6,781 nt of DNA, from positions 1-6,781 of the forward strand of contig JAHISW010000063.1 in NCBI GenBank assembly GCA_018817995.1, in the 5' to 3' direction. The stretch is from Patescibacteria group bacterium. Lineage in GTDB: Bacteria; Patescibacteriota; Minisyncoccia; JAHISW01; Tagabacteraceae. The notes under the pieces are model-generated. The model was not told the DNA's origin. It was given only the letters and a program-made list of their open reading frames with translations, and did not search any database. The position numbers were made by a program, and so were the translations under genes. Shown piece by piece: positions 1 to 5,384 of this stretch. Numbering within the stretch: position 1 is the stretch's first letter; every line of letters begins with the position of its first letter.

Positions 1-1
1 A

Positions 2-928
2 ACAAAAGAAGAGAAATATAGATGGATTAAGCCGATTTTAGACAAAGAGATAACCATCAAGGATATGGTCAAGGTTTGTCCATTTTCAGAAAGAAGTTTG
101 AAGTATTGGTTGGCTAATTATCGCAAGTATGAAATGGATGGTTTAGAGAACAAATCAACAAGACCAAAGACTCAACCAAATGAAACACCCATACGAACTA
201 AAGAAAGAATCATTGAATTAAGAAGAGAAACGAATCTTTGTGCTAAGAAGCTACATTGGAGACTAAAAAAAGAAAACACTTTTGTTTTAACAAGTGTTAT
301 TGGAAAAATATTGAAAACAGAGGGGTTGGTAAGAAAATACAGAATCAGAAAACTGAAATACAAATATATTAAAGTTCCTTTAAGCAAGGGTGAGTTAGTT
401 GAAGTGGATGTTAAGTTTGTGCCAGAAACTATTAAAAATAAAAGATATTATCAATTTACGGCTATTGATTGCGCTTCAAGGTGGAGATACTTGAAAATCT
501 ATGATAATTATTCAAATTCTGATTCAATAGATTTTCTGCAAGAATTGATTAGTAACGCTCCGTTCAGAGTCAGAGCTATCAAAACAGACAATGGAACTAA
601 TTTTACCAACAGATATACCGGTTATCAAAAGAGTTCTGATTCTTTAAATCCGAGACTGCATGATTTTGATTTGTTATGCCAAAGATTTAACATCATTCAT
701 TACTTAATTGATCCGGGTAAGCCGGCGCAAAATGGAAAAGTGGAAAGAAGTCATCGCGAAGATCAGGAGAAGTTTTATGAAAGAAACAAATTTAAAAATT
801 TAAAAGAGTTGGAAACGAAGATAAAAATATGGAATAATGAATACAATAATCTTGAACATTGCGGTCTTAACGGATTAACACCTAATGAGTTCCTTGGATT
901 ATCCGGAGTGCAAAATGTCTGTGGTTAA
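2..928 (+). CDS. IS481-type DDE transposase (5' end cut by window)
   Basis: The protein would cut and join the ends of an insertion sequence. An ATG at 65 gives 287 residues, but the same frame is open back to base 2 and adds 21 helix-turn-helix-like residues, so the true start probably lies outside the window. Numbering from the ATG at 65: an N-terminal HTH (about 1-30, with KYWLANYRKYEMDGL), a second helical DNA-binding segment (about 43-90), then an RNase-H-fold integrase core (about 108-275). The likely catalytic triad is D115 (VEVDVKF), D175 (KTDNG) and E227 (NGKVERSH). Supporting family motifs are IDCASRW and, at the C-terminus, LTPNEFL. D175 to E227 is 51 intervening residues, longer than the usual roughly 35. 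The frame is intact to its TAA. Family assignment (rve/IS481-like) is confident; the exact IS group is not determined. Confidence 0.88.
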   Translation, partial: TKEEKYRWIKPILDKEITIKDMVKVCPFSERSLKYWLANYRKYEMDGLENKSTRPKTQPNETPIRTKERIIELRRETNLCAKKLHWRLKKENTFVLTSVIGKILKTEGLVRKYRIRKLKYKYIKVPLSKGELVEVDVKFVPETIKNKRYYQFTAIDCASRWRYLKIYDNYSNSDSIDFLQELISNAPFRVRAIKTDNGTNFTNRYTGYQKSSDSLNPRLHDFDLLCQRFNIIHYLIDPGKPAQNGKVERSHREDQEKFYERNKFKNLKELETKIKIWNNEYNNLEHCGLNGLTPNEFLGLSGVQNVCG

Positions 929-933
929 AACAT

Positions 934-960
934 TTGACAGAAACAACCAGAACCTGTCAA
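934..960. repeat. Short inverted repeat after transposase stop
   Basis: TTGACAG (934-940) and CTGTCAA (954-960) form a perfect 7-bp stem with a 13-base loop, starting six bases after the transposase stop codon. There is no T-run behind it, so it is not a standard intrinsic terminator. It may be a transposase-binding subterminal repeat or a 3' mRNA structure. Confidence 0.5.
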
Positions 961-996
961 TTGTACCAAAACCCTCCTTGATTTTACTAGAATACC

Positions 997-1027
997 CCAA
1001 CTATCAACATCCGATGTTGATAGTTGG
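997..1027. repeat. Perfect 14-bp palindrome, possible IS-end junction
   Basis: CCAACTATCAACAT (997-1010) is followed by CCG and then by its exact reverse complement (1014-1027). The hairpin has 14 uninterrupted pairs and a 3-base loop. No T-tract follows, so it is a poor Rho-independent terminator. Each arm can be read as an IS end with outer TGT/ACA bases (ACA at 1007-1009, TGT at 1015-1017), which would place two ends facing each other across 5 bases. It could also be one element's end built as a hairpin. Confidence 0.75.
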
Positions 1028-1040
1028 ATAAGTTCAGCAA

Positions 1041-1070
1041 AATAAAAAGCCCAGAGTTGTTCCGGGCTTT
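1041..1070 (-). terminator. Rho-independent terminator for the minus-strand gene pair
   Basis: AAAGCCC (1046-1052) pairs with GGGCTTT (1064-1070) around an 11-base loop. Read on the minus strand, the stem is followed by TTTTTATTTT, a good U-tract, and it begins 14 bases after the stop of the small ORF ending at 1085. On the plus strand the tail (GTTATAAG) is poor, so it mainly serves the minus-strand operon. Confidence 0.8.
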
Positions 1071-1084
1071 GTTATAAGTTTATT

Positions 1085-1300
1085 TTAAATTTGCCAATAG
1101 TTTTCAAAAGGTAAAAATGCATGGGAAAAACTTATTAATTCCCATTTATCGGCCCAACTGTCAAAGTCGACCGTTGCAATAGTTTCCATTCGTCCAGAAA
1201 TACCGTTACCCGCCAAAGTTGTGGTTTTCATCATATGCTTGCTGGAGTCTTTTTTATTACGATAAACACTCACACAATGAACGGCAAATTCTTTAGACAT
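1085..1300 (-). CDS. Small protein of unknown function linked to qng1
   Basis: This encodes 71 residues that I do not recognise. The start at 1300 (MSKEFAVHCV) is chosen because AAGGAGG lies five bases upstream. An in-frame ATG at 1327 would add nine residues (MNTKEKEEK); it overlaps the stop of the upstream gene as TGATG and could be used by translational coupling, but no ribosome site is seen before it. The protein is soluble-looking, without a signal peptide or membrane segment, and has two cysteine-free halves after C9. A stretch near the end (DSWADKWELISFS, 47-59) faintly recalls the GWELVS core of DUF4177-like small proteins, which is weak evidence. It lies 26 bases behind the queuosine-salvage gene and before a shared terminator, so the two are probably co-transcribed. 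Function is unknown. Confidence 0.72.
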   Translation of the reverse strand: MSKEFAVHCVSVYRNKKDSSKHMMKTTTLAGNGISGRMETIATVDFDSWADKWELISFSHAFLPFENYWQI

Positions 1301-1305
1301 TTTTT

Positions 1306-1312
1306 CCTCCTT
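1306..1312 (-). promoter_or_regulatory. Strong ribosome binding site deciding the small-ORF start
   Basis: On the minus strand AAGGAGG lies five bases before the ATG at 1298-1300. It is a full match to the anti-Shine-Dalgarno core and supports starting at MSKEF rather than at the ATG at 1325-1327. Confidence 0.8.
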
Positions 1313-1326
1313 TTCCTTCGTGTTCA

Positions 1327-2304
1327 TCAGTAATTCACGCACATTGTTATATGCGCGGGGGTTTTTATTTTTTTGGCATATGTCCACAAAAAATAATCAA
1401 GCTGGGGCGCGGTCAAATTTTCTATCATTTCCAAAATCATGCAGAACACCACGGCTGAAGCCAGTCGTATCTCAACTTCAAAAATAGAGTTCATGGGCAA
1501 TTCTTCTCTCTTTGAAATTTTTTTCGCCAATTCCTTTGAGTAAGCAAGCATTCCAAAATGACACAAGGCTCTCGGTATTTGATAGTCAATAAGAGGACCT
1601 AGAGAGCTCGTGTCTTTTATTTGAGGGAGTGTTTTGCTGTCTTTTGCCCTTCCATAATAAATCAAAGGAACCAAAAACGCTTTTTTGTGAAAAAATAAAG
1701 GAATATTCTCGCCATTTTTTTTCAAAGACCTACCGTCATAAAAAGCCCGCGAGAAACGGTAGGCCAATCTTTCGCAAATTCCCGCGCCTTCATTAAAACA
1801 TCTGTACCCAGACTCTTCAAAAAGATTTTTAAAATGGCCATCGTAGAAATGTTGCAATATATACCCAGCATCCTGCCAAATAGCGCACCTCTCTGAAAGG
1901 AGAGGCATTTCTGAATCTTTGTTAAATATTGCTTCCATTCGGCGCGTTGAGATATTTTCAAGAAAATTCGCATCCAAAACATCAATGCCTTCTTCCGTCG
2001 CCCTTGTTACGCAAGCACTCATGGCATAAGACCCGGTCCATTTTTGTCCACGCCATTTTGTCCAAAACTTTTTTGAAGTGCCCGGAGAGTGAAAACAAAA
2101 ATCAATAGCGCTTGTGATGCAAATAAACTGAATCAAATTATCGTCGTCAAAAGGATAATTCGGCAGTTCTCTCCAACTCGGAGTCTTAAAAACTTTTTTC
2201 GCCCAATTTTTGGCAGTTGCTCTAACTTTTTCCTTGTCAATAAAAACATGCTGAAATTTGTAATCCTGCGCATTTTCTAAAAGCCTTTCCGTCCATTGAT
2301 TCAT
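1327..2304 (-). CDS. Queuosine 5'-phosphate N-glycosylase (Qng1/DUF2419 family)
   Basis: Family members hydrolyse queuosine 5'-monophosphate to release queuine, the base that tRNA-guanine transglycosylase can insert into tRNA; the enzyme is cytosolic. The 325 residues match the family along the whole length: SAIDFCF (65-71), W-T-GSYAMSACVTRATEEGI (89-107), ERCAIWQDAG (138-147), KKAFLVPLIYYG (207-218), DYQIPRALCHFGMLAYS (240-256), EVEIRLAS (276-283) and DYFLWTYAKK (303-312), with a C-terminus ending near NY as human QNG1 ends near YY. The Asp of DYQIPR belongs to the family's active-site signature. A ribosome site AAGGAGA (2314-2320) sits nine bases before the ATG. It ends at TGA (1327-1329) at the usual family end. 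No transglycosylase or queuosine transporter gene is in the window. The family call rests on motif recall; activity is inferred. Confidence 0.85.
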   Translation of the reverse strand: MNQWTERLLENAQDYKFQHVFIDKEKVRATAKNWAKKVFKTPSWRELPNYPFDDDNLIQFICITSAIDFCFHSPGTSKKFWTKWRGQKWTGSYAMSACVTRATEEGIDVLDANFLENISTRRMEAIFNKDSEMPLLSERCAIWQDAGYILQHFYDGHFKNLFEESGYRCFNEGAGICERLAYRFSRAFYDGRSLKKNGENIPLFFHKKAFLVPLIYYGRAKDSKTLPQIKDTSSLGPLIDYQIPRALCHFGMLAYSKELAKKISKREELPMNSIFEVEIRLASAVVFCMILEMIENLTAPQLDYFLWTYAKKIKTPAHITMCVNY

Positions 2305-2344
2305 GGCGTGACATCTCCTTTTTCAAAGACCTAAATTTTTCTTT

Positions 2345-2373
2345 ACTATATTAAAAAGGGCTGATAAAGTAAA
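2345..2373 (-). promoter_or_regulatory. Sigma70-like promoter for the qng1-type gene and small ORF
   Basis: On the minus strand TTTACT (2368-2373) and TATAGT (2345-2350) are separated by exactly 17 bases, matching -35 at 4/6 and -10 at 5/6. The -10 lies 40 bases before the ATG at 2304. On the plus strand the overlapping TATATT (2347-2352) could be a -10 for the rel gene, but I see no good -35 for it. Confidence 0.5.
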
Positions 2374-2381
2374 GGTATTGT

Positions 2382-4118
2382 ATGGACTGGGAAAAATATA
2401 AAGAAAAATTGCCTAAAACATACTCTGAAAAAGATATTGCTTTAGTTAAACGCGCTTTTGATTTTGCCTCTGAAATTCACAAAGATGAAAAAAGAGAAAG
2501 TGGTGAGCCTTATATAACGCACCCGATTGCCGTATCTCTGGAGATTGCCACCGAACTGGAACTTGGACCGTATACAATAGCGGCGGCTCTCTTGCATGAT
2601 ACATATGAAGCGGACAATACCGTCTTAGACACGATACGAAAAAAATTTGGCGAGGAAGTATCTTTTTTGGTAAAGGGGCTTACGAAAGTTGATAAAATAG
2701 AATACCACGGCGCGGAAAGAAGCGCGGAATCGGTCCGCAAAATGTTCATGGCAATGGCTCAAGACATAAGGGTCATCATTATTAAGCTGTTTGACAGATT
2801 ACATAACCTAGAAACGCTCCATGCTCTTCCCGGGGAAAAGAGAGAAAGAATTGCGCGAGAAACTTTGGAAATTTATGCCCCCGTGGCAGACCGCCTTGGA
2901 ATGGGAAAAATAAGATTAAAAATTGAAGATGCCGCTTTTAAATACGCGCACCCAAAAGAATATGAGTGGTTGGTAAAAGAAACGAGAGAAAAAGTTTCAG
3001 AACGCGAAGAATATTTAAAAAAGAAAGTTATACCGCTTTTAAAAAAAGAATTGCAGAAAGAAAAAATTTCAATTCAAGATATTCACTACCGCGCTAAACA
3101 TTACTACAGTCTTTGGAAAAAACTTTTGAGAAACAATATGGACTGGTACACAATTTACGATTTAGCCGCAGTTAGAATAGTCGTAAATTCTTTGGAAGAT
3201 TGCTACGCAGTTTTAGGTATAATACATAAATTCTGGAAACCACTACCTGGCAGAATAAAAGACTACATAGCCCTTCCTAAACAAAACGGATATAAAAGCC
3301 TACACACGACCGTTTTTTGTATTGATAAAAAAATAACAGAATTTCAAATACGAACCCTGCAAATGCACGAGGAAGCAGAACAAGGAATTGCAGCGCATTG
3401 GGCATGGGAAATGGCAGGAAAACCACGTGAGATAAGAAAAATGCCACACCAAAAAACAGCATGGATAAAGCAACTAAGAGAATGGCACAAGCAATTTAAT
3501 AAAAATGTAAGTAGTGAAGATTTTTTGAAATCTCTGAAGATTGATTTTTTCAAAGATAGAATTTTCGTCTTAACGCCCAAAGGAGACGTTATTGATTTAC
3601 CAGAAGGAGCAACTGTTGTTGATTTCGCTTATCACATTCATTCAGATATTGGTAACTCTATTTCAGCCGCCAAAATAAATAATCACATAGTCCCCCTCTC
3701 TTACGAACCAGCTTCCGGAGATATTGTGGAAATTTTTATTCAAAAAAACAAAAAGCCAAACTCTAAGATGCTCGATTATGCCAAAACGCCGGTAGCAAAA
3801 AGTCATATTAAATCCGCCTTAAAAAGGCGTAACTTTCTGTCTAAATTTTCGGACAAAAAAACTGAAAAAATAAAAACCGAGCTGAATATAATCGTTGAAG
3901 AAAGGATCGGGATAATAAAAGATATCGGCACAATATTATCTTTGTTCAGAATAAACGTTGAAAGTTTTATTACGAAAGAAACAGATAACAAATACGCCTC
4001 CATTACAATAGCATTTTATCCAAAAAACAAAGAGCAGGTGGACAAAATCATTACCCGTCTAAAAAATACAAAAGGAGTGGAGGAAGTCAGCGCAAAAAAT
4101 AAAGAAACTAAACACTAA
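2382..4118 (+). CDS. rel: RelA/SpoT-family (p)ppGpp synthetase/hydrolase, compact form
   Basis: This long RSH enzyme would make (p)ppGpp from ATP and GDP/GTP, and possibly degrade it, in the stringent response. Domains of the 578 residues: HD hydrolase (about 20-165) with R38, H47, H72-D73, E76, D138 and N142; synthetase (about 205-345) with R237, K239, D260, the basic RIKD motif (291-294, typical of bifunctional Rel rather than the acidic motif of RelA), NGYKSLHTT and catalytic E320 in EFQIRT; TGS (about 391-455); ACT (about 499-575). Two oddities: the HDxxED signature reads HDTYEAD, so the second acid is Ala77; and only about 43 residues separate TGS from ACT, so the helical and zinc-finger regions of typical 730-750-residue Rel proteins are mostly absent. 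The ATG at 2382 follows a weak AAAGG six bases upstream. Its 3' end overlaps parB. Synthetase function looks intact; hydrolase activity is uncertain. Confidence 0.95.
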   Translation: MDWEKYKEKLPKTYSEKDIALVKRAFDFASEIHKDEKRESGEPYITHPIAVSLEIATELELGPYTIAAALLHDTYEADNTVLDTIRKKFGEEVSFLVKGLTKVDKIEYHGAERSAESVRKMFMAMAQDIRVIIIKLFDRLHNLETLHALPGEKRERIARETLEIYAPVADRLGMGKIRLKIEDAAFKYAHPKEYEWLVKETREKVSEREEYLKKKVIPLLKKELQKEKISIQDIHYRAKHYYSLWKKLLRNNMDWYTIYDLAAVRIVVNSLEDCYAVLGIIHKFWKPLPGRIKDYIALPKQNGYKSLHTTVFCIDKKITEFQIRTLQMHEEAEQGIAAHWAWEMAGKPREIRKMPHQKTAWIKQLREWHKQFNKNVSSEDFLKSLKIDFFKDRIFVLTPKGDVIDLPEGATVVDFAYHIHSDIGNSISAAKINNHIVPLSYEPASGDIVEIFIQKNKKPNSKMLDYAKTPVAKSHIKSALKRRNFLSKFSDKKTEKIKTELNIIVEERIGIIKDIGTILSLFRINVESFITKETDNKYASITIAFYPKNKEQVDKIITRLKNTKGVEEVSAKNKETKH

Positions 4119-5181
4119 AATATTTCAGCCAACCCCCTTTTTCCTCTCCTTCTTTTTTTTCTATTTCATCTAAAGATCCTCCTTGAGTATTCTCACTATC
4201 CAACGGTTCTGTCTGTTCTGTTTTATTTCCCTCTGCGTCAGCTTGTTCCACACTTTCGTTCATAACAAACCCCGCTTCTTCAAGGTTTTCTTCTTCCTCA
4301 CCTTCTGTCTCTTGAGTAAATTGTTGTTGCATTGTTTGTAGCCCCACCCTTGAAAGAAAATCCTGTAATTCTTCCTCCGAGAAAAACTCCATTGATATTT
4401 TTTTGACAGTAGGTCCTTTCCTTTCCACCATAACTCTTGCGCCCAAGACATCAGAAAGCTGTTGCCCCAATTTTTGCGATTCGGGGTCTTCTATTTCCAT
4501 TCTTGTTCTTCTTGCCACGCGATCCCTTACAAGCTTGCGCGACATCTCTTCTGCTTCTCTAACATTCATTTTTCTGTAAATAATTTCTTTGTAAAGAACG
4601 ATTTGATCTTCTTGTTGTTTTGACAAACTTAGAAGGGGACGCGTATGCCCCTCGTTTATTAATCCACTCCTTAACCCTTCCTGAATTTCTTCCGGCAGAC
4701 CCAAAAGGCGAATCGTATTTGATACAAACTCCCTGCTTTTGCCAACCTTCGCCCCAACTTCATGGTGACGCATCTTAAAATCGCTTATAAGCTGTTTGAA
4801 AGCGACTGCTCTCTCCATGGGGCTAAGATCCTCACGCTGAAGATTTTCTATAAGAGCAAGTTCCAATTTTATCTTTTCAGAAGAATCTTCGCGAATAATC
4901 ACAGGCACTTGAGTCAAGCCCGCTATCTGAGATGCCCGCCATCTTCTTTCACCGGCTATGATTTCATACTCAACAAAAGCCCCGCTCGGAACTTCTTTTT
5001 CGTGCCTAATAACGACAAGGGGCTGTAATACACCATATTGTCTTATGGACTCAGAAAGTTCCTTTAACCTATCCTCATTAAAAACCTTGCGGGGTTGCAT
5101 CGTGTTGGGTTTTATTTTCTCAACCTCAACCCAAAAGACACCGCTCTCTTTCCTTATTCTTGGAAGTTCATAATCGCTCAT
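4108..5181 (-). CDS. parB: Chromosome partitioning protein ParB/Spo0J
   Basis: ParB binds parS sites, uses CTP to clamp and slide on DNA, and works with ParA and SMC in chromosome segregation. The 357 residues show the N-terminal CTPase domain (about 15-110) with PNTMQPRKVF (25-34) and GERRWRA (77-83), ENLQRED (112-118), a helix-turn-helix (about 138-165, with VGKSREFVSNTIRLLGLP), and a dimerisation segment ending with KKISMEFFSEEELQDFL (about 260-276). A 77-residue tail (281-357) follows, with 22 Asp/Glu and no Arg, ending in WLKYFSV; ordinary chromosomal ParBs stop near residue 280-290. No parA lies next to it and no parS site is visible. The ATG at 5181 has no Shine-Dalgarno; a promoter sits directly before it. 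Its stop lies inside the 3' end of the convergent rel gene. Confidence 0.95.
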   Translation of the reverse strand: MSDYELPRIRKESGVFWVEVEKIKPNTMQPRKVFNEDRLKELSESIRQYGVLQPLVVIRHEKEVPSGAFVEYEIIAGERRWRASQIAGLTQVPVIIREDSSEKIKLELALIENLQREDLSPMERAVAFKQLISDFKMRHHEVGAKVGKSREFVSNTIRLLGLPEEIQEGLRSGLINEGHTRPLLSLSKQQEDQIVLYKEIIYRKMNVREAEEMSRKLVRDRVARRTRMEIEDPESQKLGQQLSDVLGARVMVERKGPTVKKISMEFFSEEELQDFLSRVGLQTMQQQFTQETEGEEEENLEEAGFVMNESVEQADAEGNKTEQTEPLDSENTQGGSLDEIEKKEGEEKGGWLKYFSV

Positions 5182-5188
5182 TGTTTAT

Positions 5189-5216
5189 ATTATATATTAT
5201 ATTTTTTCTTGCGCAA
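5189..5216 (-). promoter_or_regulatory. parB promoter, apparently giving a leaderless mRNA
   Basis: On the minus strand two perfect TATAAT boxes occur (5196-5201 and 5189-5194, one base apart). The nearer one ends seven bases before the parB ATG, so transcription should begin at or one base before the start codon. TTGCGC (5211-5216) is a weak -35 (3/6) at 16 bases. The absence of any purine-rich ribosome site agrees with leaderless translation. TTGCGCAA (5209-5216) is itself an 8-bp palindrome and could be an operator; that is speculation. Confidence 0.6.
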
Positions 5217-5247
5217 ATATTGAGTAACATATAACATATACCGTATA

Positions 5248-5330
5248 GCCCGGGTGGCGGAACCGGCAGACGCGCACGACTCAAAATCGTGTGGACATAG
5301 TCCATGGGAGTTCGACTCTCCCCCCGGGCA
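5248..5330 (+). tRNA. tRNA-Leu, anticodon CAA
   Basis: It folds as a class-II tRNA of 83 bases: acceptor GCCCGGG (5248-5254) with CCCGGGC (5323-5329), D stem GCG/CGC, anticodon stem CACGA/TCGTG around CTCAAAA with anticodon CAA at 5282-5284 (reads UUG), a long variable arm TGGAC/GTCCA (5292-5304), T stem GGGAG/CTCCC with loop TTCGACT, and discriminator A at 5330. The long variable arm and A73 agree with leucine. The next bases are CAAA, so the 3' CCA is not encoded and must be added by a nucleotidyltransferase. Confidence 0.96.
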
Positions 5331-5337
5331 CAAAAAG

Positions 5338-5365
5338 AAAAAGCCCCGCCCTTGGCGGGGTTTTT
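5338..5365. terminator. Bidirectional Rho-independent terminator
   Basis: CCCCGCC (5344-5350) and GGCGGGG (5354-5360) form a GC-only 7-bp stem with a CTT loop, flanked by an A-run on the left and TTTTT on the right. It therefore has a U-tract in both directions: it ends the tRNA-Leu transcript on the plus strand and the convergent aminotransferase transcript (stop at 5385) on the minus strand. Confidence 0.9.
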
Positions 5366-5384
5366 GGTTTTTGCCACTTTAGCT

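Larger units (their letters stand above)
1..1009 (+). mobile_element. Insertion sequence, right part (left end outside window)
   Basis: The intact integrase-type transposase implies an insertion sequence that enters the window from the left. IS481-family elements commonly end in ...ACA-3' (5'-TGT at the other end). The arm CCAACTATCAACA ends at 1009 and reads, inverted, TGTTGATAGTTGG, so 1009 is a plausible right end. The left end and any target-site duplication cannot be seen, so this boundary is inference. Confidence 0.4.

Noticed and set aside
915..1031. A 38-codon plus-strand frame overlapping the transposase end and running through the palindrome (starts MSVVKTFDRN).
   Set aside because: It has no ribosome site of its own, lies across inverted repeats, and is short enough to be open by chance. 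It could matter only if a +1 frameshift extended the transposase, and no slippery site is seen.
929..1084. CRISPR array or attachment site in the repeat-rich spacer after the transposase.
   Set aside because: There are two unrelated inverted repeats and a terminator, no regularly spaced direct repeats and no integrase or tRNA 3' end nearby.
1327..1329. Possible TGA recoding (genetic code 25) as in some CPR lineages.
   Set aside because: TGA here falls at the normal family C-terminus, directly followed by the next gene, and the other genes do not need TGA read-through.
1727..1985. Minus-strand alternative frame inside the queuosine-salvage gene.
   Set aside because: It is a shadow frame; the parent frame has full-length family motifs.
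2321..2352. A sigma70 promoter for rel using TATATT at 2347-2352.
   Set aside because: No acceptable -35 occurs at 16-18 bases; the box overlaps the better-supported minus-strand promoter. It may still be used, but I cannot support it.
4232..4260. TGTTCCACACTTTCG as a possible parS site near parB.
   Set aside because: Only the left half resembles the parS consensus TGTTTCACGTGAAACA; the central CACGTG palindrome is absent. No better match was found elsewhere in the window.
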